Positions 1-5,020 of a stretch of DNA of 5,020 bases are shown here, one piece after another (the first letter of the stretch is position 1; every line of letters begins with the position of its first letter). Source of the stretch: Planctomycetota bacterium. Its GTDB lineage: Bacteria > Planctomycetota > Phycisphaerae > WQYP01. The translations under genes and the position numbers were made by a program. Under the pieces are notes generated by a model, which had not been told where the DNA came from, did no database searches, and saw only the letters and a program-made list of their open reading frames with translations. Location: the NCBI GenBank assembly GCA_021805585.1, contig JAJZEY010000392.1, positions 1 to 5,020 of the forward strand, in the 5' to 3' direction.

Positions 1-1133
1 GTGCAGAGCATGGCCCCGGATGCCGCCGAAAGCCGCGTGACCTGATTGGCCGCCAAAGCCCGTCCCATGGAATTTCCCTCCACGCGGCTGATCAGGGCGG
101 TCTGCTGCGCGGGCAGGGCGGCAATGCGCAACGCCGGTGTCAACAGATAAATAATCAGTCCGACTTCCAGATTATGCCAACAGGCCATAATCAGCAGCAG
201 CACGGTCCCTAACGCCCGTGTAAATGTGACGCTGCGTACGAAACCCAGCCGCCGTTCCAGGGCCGGCGCGGTGAGCAAGGCGATCGCGCCCAAGATGCTG
301 CCTATGGCGGTATACACCGCCATATTGGCCTTGGGCGTGTGATAAACCATGACAAAGAAGGGAATCAGGAAGGGTGTAATTAATCCCTGACTTAAACCGT
401 TAAGCGCCCCGGTAATGCTGAAATGCCGGATAGCCTGTTGCGATTGCCGTCGGGTGACCGTTGGCGTAGCGGGTGCCGGCGGCAGTGCAATGACCAATGC
501 GGCCGCCACACCGGCCAGGGAAATAAGCCCGGCCGCCAGAAATGTATTTCGTACAGAAAAACAAGGTACCAACAACGCGCCAGCCGCGCCGGCTAAGCCG
601 CTTAAGAAGGCCAGAACCGAATAATAGCGCGTGCGGTTATGCGGCGTGGAAATTCGGGCGATAATGGCGCTTTGCACTGGCTGGCCCGCGCCGCCAACGC
701 CGCCGCCGATCAGGGATCCGGTCGCGGCAAATCCGCCCATCACGGATGCAATCATCAGCATGGGCAGGGATTGATTGCCATACACCATCAGGGCGCTGAT
801 GGGCACCATAAACCCGGTAATGATAAGCACTCCTTTCTGGCTCCAGCGGTCCGCCAGTTGGCCCGCGGCAATCGCCAGAACGGCTGTGGATAACACGCCG
901 ACGACATACAAAATTCCCAGCGTCAACGAGCTGTCGTGGAGCGTATGAAGTACCAGATAGGGGAGTGCGACAATCATCATGCCGGCGGCAGTGTTGCGCG
1001 TGATGCGGAACGCGATTAAAAGAAATAATGAGCGAGTAAACGGCGTCTGGGGCGGCGGGGGGACCAGCCGCGTGGCGTTGGCGGATACTTCCAATGGCGG
1101 ACGTTCGAAGGCTGCGGAATTCTGGTCAGTCAT
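1..1133 (-). CDS. MFS transporter, C-terminus cut by window edge
   Basis: An inner-membrane transporter of the major facilitator superfamily, probably an exporter; the substrate cannot be told. The frame is open for 377 codons from the ATG at 1133 and leaves the window without a stop. After a hydrophilic N-terminus of about 33 residues with a proline run, hydrophobic segments lie at roughly 35-62, 71-92, 102-118, 123-148, 169-190, 197-218, 240-262, 272-290, 301-318 and 321-340, so about ten of the usual twelve helices are present. The loop between helices 2 and 3 carries the family motif A as GQLADRWSQKG (91-101). A degenerate copy, ALERRLGFVR (291-300), sits at the matching place in the second half, as expected for the duplicated MFS fold. 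The break before residue 240 is the central loop. The start has almost no Shine-Dalgarno sequence. It follows holA by 51 bases in the same direction. The family call is safe; a drug-efflux role is only a guess. Confidence 0.9.
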   Translation of the reverse strand, partial: MTDQNSAAFERPPLEVSANATRLVPPPPQTPFTRSLFLLIAFRITRNTAAGMMIVALPYLVLHTLHDSSLTLGILYVVGVLSTAVLAIAAGQLADRWSQKGVLIITGFMVPISALMVYGNQSLPMLMIASVMGGFAATGSLIGGGVGGAGQPVQSAIIARISTPHNRTRYYSVLAFLSGLAGAAGALLVPCFSVRNTFLAAGLISLAGVAAALVIALPPAPATPTVTRRQSQQAIRHFSITGALNGLSQGLITPFLIPFFVMVYHTPKANMAVYTAIGSILGAIALLTAPALERRLGFVRSVTFTRALGTVLLLIMACWHNLEVGLIIYLLTPALRIAALPAQQTALISRVEGNSMGRALAANQVTRLSAASGAMLC

Positions 1134-1142
1134 ACTCAATTC

Positions 1143-1151
1143 ATAATAGCA
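1143..1151 (-). promoter_or_regulatory. Possible extended -10 promoter element for the MFS gene
   Basis: Read on the minus strand this is TGCTATTAT, an extended -10 element one base from TGnTATAAT. It lies only 9 bases before the transporter ATG, so the transcript would be leaderless or nearly so, which would fit the lack of a ribosome binding site. No good -35 box stands 17 bases upstream. A match this short can occur by chance. Confidence 0.27.
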
Positions 1152-1184
1152 GATATCAGCGACGAGGGGTCCGGCGCTGTGTCA

Positions 1185-2276
1185 TCAGGCGGCGCGGGAA
1201 CAAAGCTGAACGATGAATATTTCCATATTGCGTTTGTGGTCGCCAAGGCTGGTTTTTGCCCCAATATCGGCGGCCAGTAACGCGGCGCTGATGCGCCGGG
1301 CCCCGGCTATCCCCAACCGTTTGGCCAAGGCGATGGTTTGTGTAGCGCGCGGCCAAAGCCGCAGGACTTTGGAAATTTCAGCTTCCGGCAATCGGCGGTC
1401 AAGCATCTCCCGCGCTCGCATGACTTGCCCCAGCCAGTAAAAAATGGCACCCACAAGCGTATAGCCGATCTTGTTATCCATCCGCCAAAGTTCATCGTGC
1501 GTGACCAGCGCTGCGGCGGCATTTCCGACGGCCAATGCGTCAATCAGTGCCCAGACCTGCTGGTCATGCTGGAATCCGACCAGCAGATTGACCATTTCCG
1601 GAGTGATGGCGGTGGAATTCAAATCAAAAAGTGACAGTTTGGCCAGTTCCCCATCCAGTCGCGATAAATCGGCCCCCACCAGGTCCAGAAGCAGATTCGC
1701 CGCCGGCGGTGTGATGGTTTTGCCGTATTCGGATTTACAGCGGCGCGTCAGCCAGCCTGTGGCGTCGGCGGGGTCCACAGGTTCGCACCAGCGAATTGCG
1801 CCCATGGGTTGAAGGAATTTATGCAGGCGCGTGGTGCCCAGCCAGGTGTTGCATACCAGCACCAGTGTGGTCCCCTCGGCAGGAGCTTGTGCGTACCGCA
1901 GCAGCAGTTCCCGTGCCGCTCCGGAACCCGAACCGCCGTCGGGCGTCTCAGTTGATTCTTCGTCGACGGAATCTTCAGCGGAATTATCCGCGCCGGCGGA
2001 AGCACGGCCGCCACCGCCCTTAAACAGTAAATCCGCCGGTGAAACCACGACCAGCTTTTTGGGCGCAAACATGCCTGCGGTACGGCATTCGTCCAGAATC
2101 GCCGTGATGCCCAGGGAAGGGTCGGACAGAATATAACCAAGTCCGGACGGTTCCTTGCCGAAAACCGCGGCGCGAATCTGATCCTGTTCTTGCCGGCGCA
2201 GAAATTGTTCTTCGCCGGTAATGACCATTACCGGACAGAGTTTGAAGGGAGCATTGATTCGTTTTTCTTTAGCCAC
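1185..2276 (-). CDS. holA: DNA polymerase III subunit delta
   Basis: The delta subunit of the clamp-loader complex, which opens the sliding clamp ring during replication. With the chosen start it has 363 residues, near the family norm of about 340. An N-terminal AAA+-like domain opens with VMVITGEEQFLRR (about 16-28), the family's G(D/E)E-x-FL signature at its first strand. FAPKKLVVVSPADL (70-83) matches the conserved strand after the F-x-x-(K/R)(K/R)-L motif. LVGADLSRLDGELAKL (199-214) is the typical 'G.dl..l..EleKL' helix, and the rest (about 233-359) is the helical collar domain. A Gly-, Ser- and acidic-rich stretch at 86-121 looks like an insertion. The start chosen is the GTG at 2276, giving MAKEKR, with AAGGA 9 bases upstream. 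The frame also has a GTG at 2297 (370 residues, no visible ribosome binding site) and an ATG at 2228, which would cut too close to the first strand. It stands alone after a structured spacer and probably has its own promoter. Confidence 0.9.
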   Translation of the reverse strand: MAKEKRINAPFKLCPVMVITGEEQFLRRQEQDQIRAAVFGKEPSGLGYILSDPSLGITAILDECRTAGMFAPKKLVVVSPADLLFKGGGGRASAGADNSAEDSVDEESTETPDGGSGSGAARELLLRYAQAPAEGTTLVLVCNTWLGTTRLHKFLQPMGAIRWCEPVDPADATGWLTRRCKSEYGKTITPPAANLLLDLVGADLSRLDGELAKLSLFDLNSTAITPEMVNLLVGFQHDQQVWALIDALAVGNAAAALVTHDELWRMDNKIGYTLVGAIFYWLGQVMRAREMLDRRLPEAEISKVLRLWPRATQTIALAKRLGIAGARRISAALLAADIGAKTSLGDHKRNMEIFIVQLCSRAA

Positions 2277-2285
2277 GCGGCTGAT

Positions 2286-2290
2286 TCCTT
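2286..2290 (-). promoter_or_regulatory. Ribosome binding site deciding the holA start
   Basis: AAGGA on the minus strand, 9 bases before the GTG at 2276. It lies inside the longer alternative reading that begins at 2297, for which no comparable site is seen. This favours the shorter protein, but the match is only partial. Confidence 0.45.
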
Positions 2291-2319
2291 GCGTCACACA
2301 TTCAGGCCCGCTTAAGGAT

Positions 2320-2510
2320 AATGCAAATGCGGCTCGTGATAAACCCCGTGGTTTTGCATTCGCGCTCTGTCACGTCATAATTTTAGGGTCCGGCGACTTG
2401 GAACAAGCGATGGATAGAGGGTTTTGGCATGCTGGAAACCCTAATATCTTGCTGTGACAGAGCACCAGCCGCCGGGGGTGTGGCGTCAGGCGTTTGCCCA
2501 AGCCGGCGGC
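2320..2510. other. Structured spacer: three inverted repeats end to end, candidate ncRNA or holA leader
   Basis: The spacer between the RNase HII-like stop and holA contains three perfect inverted repeats in a row. The first pairs 2320-2327 (AATGCAAA) with 2353-2360 (8 bp). The second pairs 2364-2373 (GCTCTGTCAC) with 2454-2463 (10 bp). The third pairs 2468-2475 (GCCGCCGG) with 2503-2510 (8 bp). Linkers are only 3 and 4 nt, so the whole folds on paper as a string of three hairpin domains of 41, 100 and 43 nt. The central domain has further internal pairing (7 bp at 2418-2424 with 2436-2442). No poly-U tract follows the GC-rich hairpin in either direction, so it is not a classical terminator. 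I recognise no known RNA family (not tRNA, tmRNA, RNase P RNA or SRP RNA). Because the genes on both sides are on the minus strand, a minus-strand RNA upstream of holA is likelier, but the pairing itself does not reveal the strand. Confidence 0.45.
2364..2463. repeat. 100-bp unit bounded by a perfect 10-bp inverted repeat
   Basis: GCTCTGTCAC at 2364-2373 and its exact reverse complement at 2454-2463 enclose 80 bases. Inside, TTAGGGT (2383-2389) can pair with ACCCTAA (2438-2444), and AGGGTTT (2418-2424) can pair with AAACCCT (2436-2442). The two inner pairings share bases 2438-2442 and exclude each other. No target-site duplication is seen at the ends (cgc on the left, acc on the right), which speaks against a recent mobile element. 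It is either the main helix of a structured RNA or an old MITE-like remnant. Confidence 0.5.
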
Positions 2511-2574
2511 ATCAATTCCTTCGCCTGGAAAGTCGGCCTTGGAACAGCGCATGAATTGGCACGGGTCTGGCGGA

Positions 2575-3654
2575 CTATTTTATCCGTATCAATTGTTCGT
2601 GACGGACGTTGATTGCCGGCAGGTGCGGCGCGACATCTTGCAGCCAGCGTTTTCCATCCTGATAATAACCCGCGGTTGGCTTAAGCCCCGGAATTCGCGC
2701 ACAGAACCATGCGTTGAAATGGGCCATCAGCAATTCACGCAGATATTTAGCAGTCATGCTGGCCAGTGCGGCGGCGAAAGAAGTCAACTCCGATTTTTCG
2801 CGAAAGCAGAGCAGCATTTGCCGCTGGTCATGATGCAGAAAATAACTGCTTTCTTCGGGCGTTTCTTTAAGAATCTTGAGTTGCCAGTCCGGAAAGGTCT
2901 GCAAGAGAGCCTGCACATAGTGCGCCCGGCCGCCCTGCTTATCGACTACCAGCAGCAGGCCGCGATCGGCAAATCGGTCGGCAAGCAGGGCAATATGCGT
3001 AAACGTTGCGGAGGCCAGCACGGTGGCTTTGTTGCCGGTCGCGGCCACTCGGCGGTTAAACAAATCCTCATCCACGACAATCGCCCAAAGTGCCGCCAGG
3101 GAAACGTCCGCCGCCGCCAGCGCGCCGGCCAGCATGGATGCCCCAATGCCCACACTTGCCTGGGCGGTAAAGGCGGGCAATGCGGTTGGGCCGCCGGGTG
3201 CGGCCTGGCCATACCAGGGCTGTGGCGGAAAAAGTTGAAAGCCTCCGGGGAGCGTTCCCTCTGGCGGTGCCTGCGAACCAATATGCGGTGTAGCGTTTGC
3301 ACACGGCAGGTCCAATGCGGCAAGCAATTGCGCGGTTGTGGCCGGCATTTCCGCTGCGGAAGTGGCCGTGGCGGGCGGGCAAAGCATGGCCAGAACGGTT
3401 CGTTCCAGCAGGCCGGTGCCGCCCGCCATGGCGTGGACCAGTTTGCTGTCGGCAACAATCAGGCGGCCATCACGTAGCGGGCCTTTGCGGGCCACCGCAC
3501 GTTTCAGCAACGGCCACAAGGTTTCAGCCGCCGTAAAGTCGCCGTGTTGTATCGGGTCCCGCATATCGGCGGGAACGGCCAACGCGCTGGCGCAAACCAC
3601 AAGCGGTCCAAGCAGCGGGCCATAGCCAGCTTCATCAATTCCGGCCAGAATCAT
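2575..3654 (-). CDS. Divergent RNase HII-like nuclease, enlarged
   Basis: A protein with the ribonuclease HII fold pattern, which would cleave RNA within RNA-DNA hybrids in the cytoplasm. The N-terminal GIDEAGYGPLLGPLVV (5-20) matches the RNase HII opening motif with catalytic Asp and Glu (D7, E8). DSK (69-71) matches the DSKKL motif. LLLVVDKQGG (233-242) gives a third acidic residue, D238. AAALASMTAKYLRELLM (294-310) matches the 'aASiiAKv.RD..M' helix, and PTAGY (326-330) matches the later GY motif. Two departures are seen. The Arg or Lys of the canonical GRG/GKG motif is Tyr11. The last catalytic Asp appears to be replaced by Glu (E289 in a hand alignment). At 359 residues it is far longer than typical RNase HII (about 200), mostly through an Ala/Pro-rich insertion at about 92-165. 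The ATG at 3654 has GGGA 5 bases upstream. It follows the esterase by 12 bases, so the two are probably one transcript. The fold is well supported; the exact activity is not. Confidence 0.8.
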   Translation of the reverse strand: MILAGIDEAGYGPLLGPLVVCASALAVPADMRDPIQHGDFTAAETLWPLLKRAVARKGPLRDGRLIVADSKLVHAMAGGTGLLERTVLAMLCPPATATSAAEMPATTAQLLAALDLPCANATPHIGSQAPPEGTLPGGFQLFPPQPWYGQAAPGGPTALPAFTAQASVGIGASMLAGALAAADVSLAALWAIVVDEDLFNRRVAATGNKATVLASATFTHIALLADRFADRGLLLVVDKQGGRAHYVQALLQTFPDWQLKILKETPEESSYFLHHDQRQMLLCFREKSELTSFAAALASMTAKYLRELLMAHFNAWFCARIPGLKPTAGYYQDGKRWLQDVAPHLPAINVRHEQLIRIK

Positions 3655-3666
3655 GGCATTCCCAGT

Positions 3667-4617
3667 TTATTTCTTTGCCGCCGGCAAATGTTTGATCATA
3701 CCGATTTTAAAAAGCCAGCGGGCGCAAGAGGCCGGCCAACGAGTGGAATCCGTCCCGGCCAGTCCGAGTCCGAAACCATGTTCACCTTTATTGTAAATGT
3801 GTAGAACCGCGGGAATGTGGTTGCGTTTAAGTGCCCGGTAAAAGCGAATGCTGTTGGCCAGCGGAACAACCGTATCGTTTCGCGCCAGGCAGATGAAGCT
3901 TGGCGGGGTCAAGCGGGTAACCATTAAATCCGCGGAAAAATAGCGATCCAATGCCAGCGGCGCATGCCGGCCCAGCAAAGCGTCGTGCGAACCGGGGTGC
4001 GTGATACCGGGAATCATGGAAATAACCGGATAGCCAAGAATAAGAAAATCCGGCCGCGTACTGAAGCGATTGGGCGCATGAATGGCATTCGGATTGCCGG
4101 GTAGAAAAAGCGTGCCGGCCATGGCCGCCAAATGGCCGCCCGCCGAAAAGCCCGCCACGCCGACCCGTTGGGGATTAATGTGCCATTGCCGGGCATTGGC
4201 GCGGACAATTCGCACGGCCTGGCGCACATCCTGCAGCGGCCACGGCACACCGCCGGCGGGAAGACCGCCCTGTGGCAGCCGGTAATTCAGGACAAAGGCC
4301 TGAATTCCCAGCGTATTAAGCCATTGGGCAATCGCGTATCCTTCATGCCGCACGGCTTCATACACGTAGCCGCCGCCGGGACAAATGACCGCGGCTGTGC
4401 CATTTGCTTTGCCCGCCGGCAAAAGATACTCGGTAAGCGTCGGCCAGCGGTGCAGATTTCTGGCCCGCATGTTCTGTGGTACTTTCAGATTGGGCCAGAC
4501 AGGAATGACCTTGTTCAATGGCGTCCGGTTTGCCACAGGCCATCCCGCCCGGACCACCGACAGGGTGAAGATTGGCAAAAACATGAACACAACCGCAATC
4601 GGGCGACGGAACCGCAT
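3667..4617 (-). CDS. Exported alpha/beta-hydrolase (esterase, acetylxylan-esterase-like)
   Basis: A serine esterase of the alpha/beta-hydrolase fold, resembling bacterial acetyl or feruloyl esterases that trim plant polysaccharides; the true substrate is unknown. With the ATG at 4617 it has 316 residues. Residues 1-24 form a signal peptide: basic RFRR, a hydrophobic core PIAVVFMFLPIFTLSVV, and a likely cut after VRA (22-24), so it acts outside the cytoplasmic membrane. CPGGGY (79-84) is the oxyanion-hole motif of the HGG type. GFSAGG (156-161) is the nucleophile elbow with Ser158. ARNDTVVP (245-252) carries the probable Asp248, and GEHGFG (278-283) the catalytic His280, so the triad is complete and in normal order. 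The start is set by GGAG 7 bases before the ATG. A GTG at 4641 would add eight residues ahead of the signal peptide and lacks a comparable site. It is the first gene of a probable two-gene transcript with the RNase HII-like gene. Confidence 0.88.
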   Translation of the reverse strand: MRFRRPIAVVFMFLPIFTLSVVRAGWPVANRTPLNKVIPVWPNLKVPQNMRARNLHRWPTLTEYLLPAGKANGTAAVICPGGGYVYEAVRHEGYAIAQWLNTLGIQAFVLNYRLPQGGLPAGGVPWPLQDVRQAVRIVRANARQWHINPQRVGVAGFSAGGHLAAMAGTLFLPGNPNAIHAPNRFSTRPDFLILGYPVISMIPGITHPGSHDALLGRHAPLALDRYFSADLMVTRLTPPSFICLARNDTVVPLANSIRFYRALKRNHIPAVLHIYNKGEHGFGLGLAGTDSTRWPASCARWLFKIGMIKHLPAAKK

Positions 4618-4624
4618 AAGGGGT

Positions 4625-4628
4625 CTCC
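4625..4628 (-). promoter_or_regulatory. Ribosome binding site of the esterase
   Basis: GGAG on the minus strand, 7 bases before the ATG at 4617. It decides that start over the upstream in-frame GTG at 4641, and places the basic n-region of the signal peptide directly at the N-terminus. Confidence 0.65.
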
Positions 4629-4641
4629 AAACGAAATCCAC

Positions 4642-5020
4642 AAAACCTGCCGACCGTTACTCCGCGGGCGACCGCGTGGCGTAAGCGTAACAAGCGTATG
4701 GTAGTGCAAGCGAAGGCTTTTGCCACGCCTTATTGCGCGGAAATTCCGAAGGGTTCGCCAATTTTTTCGGCAATGGGCAAAATAGCCGACCAACGGCTCC
4801 GCCCGACCCGGCCGAGGTTCATGACCGTAAATTGGGCGGAAGATTATGTATACGCACCGGAGAAGCGATTGATCGGGAAAAGCCATTGATAGGTCTGTGG
4901 AAATCGAGAAAGAATTGCCATATTCCGCAAGCTCCGTGACTCGGCGTCGAATTTTAACCGCAGTGGGCGCAGGTGAACGCAGAGGCGACGAACCAATTTG
5001 ATCATTCACGTCGTGTCAAT
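4642..5020. other. Non-coding upstream region, no convincing gene
   Basis: Several frames are open here, but none shows a recognisable domain, a ribosome binding site or a plausible protein composition. The longest one on the minus strand (5009-4515) overlaps the esterase in another frame and is rich in Arg, Cys and Ser, as shadow frames are. The region should hold the esterase promoter, but I see no clear -35/-10 pair. Small items present are a near-tandem AAGCGTA repeat (4683-4689 and 4692-4698) enclosed by a 7-bp inverted repeat (GCGTGGC at 4674-4680 with GCCACGC at 4722-4728), and the phased CGCAG repeat near the right end. Confidence 0.5.
4951..4992. repeat. CGCAG short repeat, three units at exact 10-nt spacing
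   Basis: CGCAG occurs at 4959-4963, 4969-4973 and 4979-4983, that is in degenerate 10-nt units, after an AT-rich ATTTTAAC lead-in. GGCGTCGAA (4943-4951) and GGCGACGAA (4984-4992) flank the units as near-identical direct repeats. From memory it resembles the 'AACCGCAGAGGACGCAGAGG' intergenic repeats found in many planctomycete, acidobacterial and related genomes. Its function is unknown to me. The number of other copies in this genome cannot be judged from the window. Confidence 0.55.

Noticed and set aside
415..893. Two plus-strand open frames (415-624 and 639-893) opposite the transporter
   Set aside because: They are antisense to an MFS frame that is open for 377 codons with motif A and regular hydrophobic segments.
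2380..2406. A possible minus-strand promoter (TTGTTC, 15-base spacer, TAAAAT) upstream of holA
   Set aside because: The spacer is two bases short of the optimum and the -35 box is poor. It also lies within the helix-forming region, so it is not reported as a feature.
2468..2510. The 8-bp GC-rich hairpin after the RNase HII-like stop as an intrinsic terminator
   Set aside because: There is no run of T after the stem on either strand and the loop is long (27 nt).
2370..2552. A 60-residue open frame on the minus strand in the spacer before holA
   Set aside because: No clear ribosome binding site, no recognisable motif, and it coincides with the inverted-repeat region, whose structure explains the sequence better.
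2494..3477. A 327-residue open frame on the plus strand antisense to the RNase HII-like gene
   Set aside because: It has no recognisable domain, is rich in Gly, Arg, Cys and Gln, and lies opposite a gene with clear RNase HII motifs. It is a shadow frame of GC-rich coding sequence.
4132..4704. A 190-residue open frame on the plus strand opposite the esterase N-terminus and its upstream region
   Set aside because: No domain and no ribosome binding site; antisense to an esterase with a full catalytic triad and signal peptide.
4515..5009. A 164-residue open frame on the minus strand upstream of and overlapping the esterase
   Set aside because: It overlaps the esterase by about 100 bases in another frame, has shadow-like Arg/Cys/Ser composition, and runs through the CGCAG repeat.
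5014..5019. TTGACA on the minus strand as a -35 box
   Set aside because: No acceptable -10 box follows at 16-18 bases, and it is about 400 bases from the esterase start.

Overview
The window is a moderately GC-rich bacterial chromosome segment, and every gene I can support lies on the minus strand. The best guess for the source is a planctomycete, perhaps of the Phycisphaerae type. This rests on three things: an enlarged, divergent RNase HII-like protein of a kind I associate with that phylum, an exported esterase of the type common there, and a 10-nt-phased CGCAG repeat of the sort scattered through such genomes. It is an inference from content, not a proven placement.

Layout in the direction of transcription (right to left): about 400 bases without a convincing gene, holding the CGCAG repeat (4618-5020); an exported alpha/beta-hydrolase or esterase (4617-3667); after only 12 bases, the RNase HII-like protein (3654-2575); a spacer of about 300 bases rich in inverted repeats (2574-2277); holA, the DNA polymerase III delta subunit (2276-1185); and after 51 bases, an MFS transporter that runs off the left edge (1133-1).

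The esterase and RNase HII-like genes are probably co-transcribed. The RNase HII-like protein and holA share a broad DNA-maintenance theme, while the esterase and transporter concern the cell surface, so this looks like ordinary chromosomal housekeeping plus accessory genes. There is no sign of a phage, transposase, CRISPR array or defence island.

The most notable part is the spacer between the RNase HII-like gene and holA. It contains three inverted repeats laid end to end with 3-4 nt between them (2320-2360, 2364-2463, 2468-2510). The central one also contains two mutually exclusive inner helices. This suggests a structured RNA or leader, or alternatively a small MITE-like element. The strand and function cannot be decided from one sequence.
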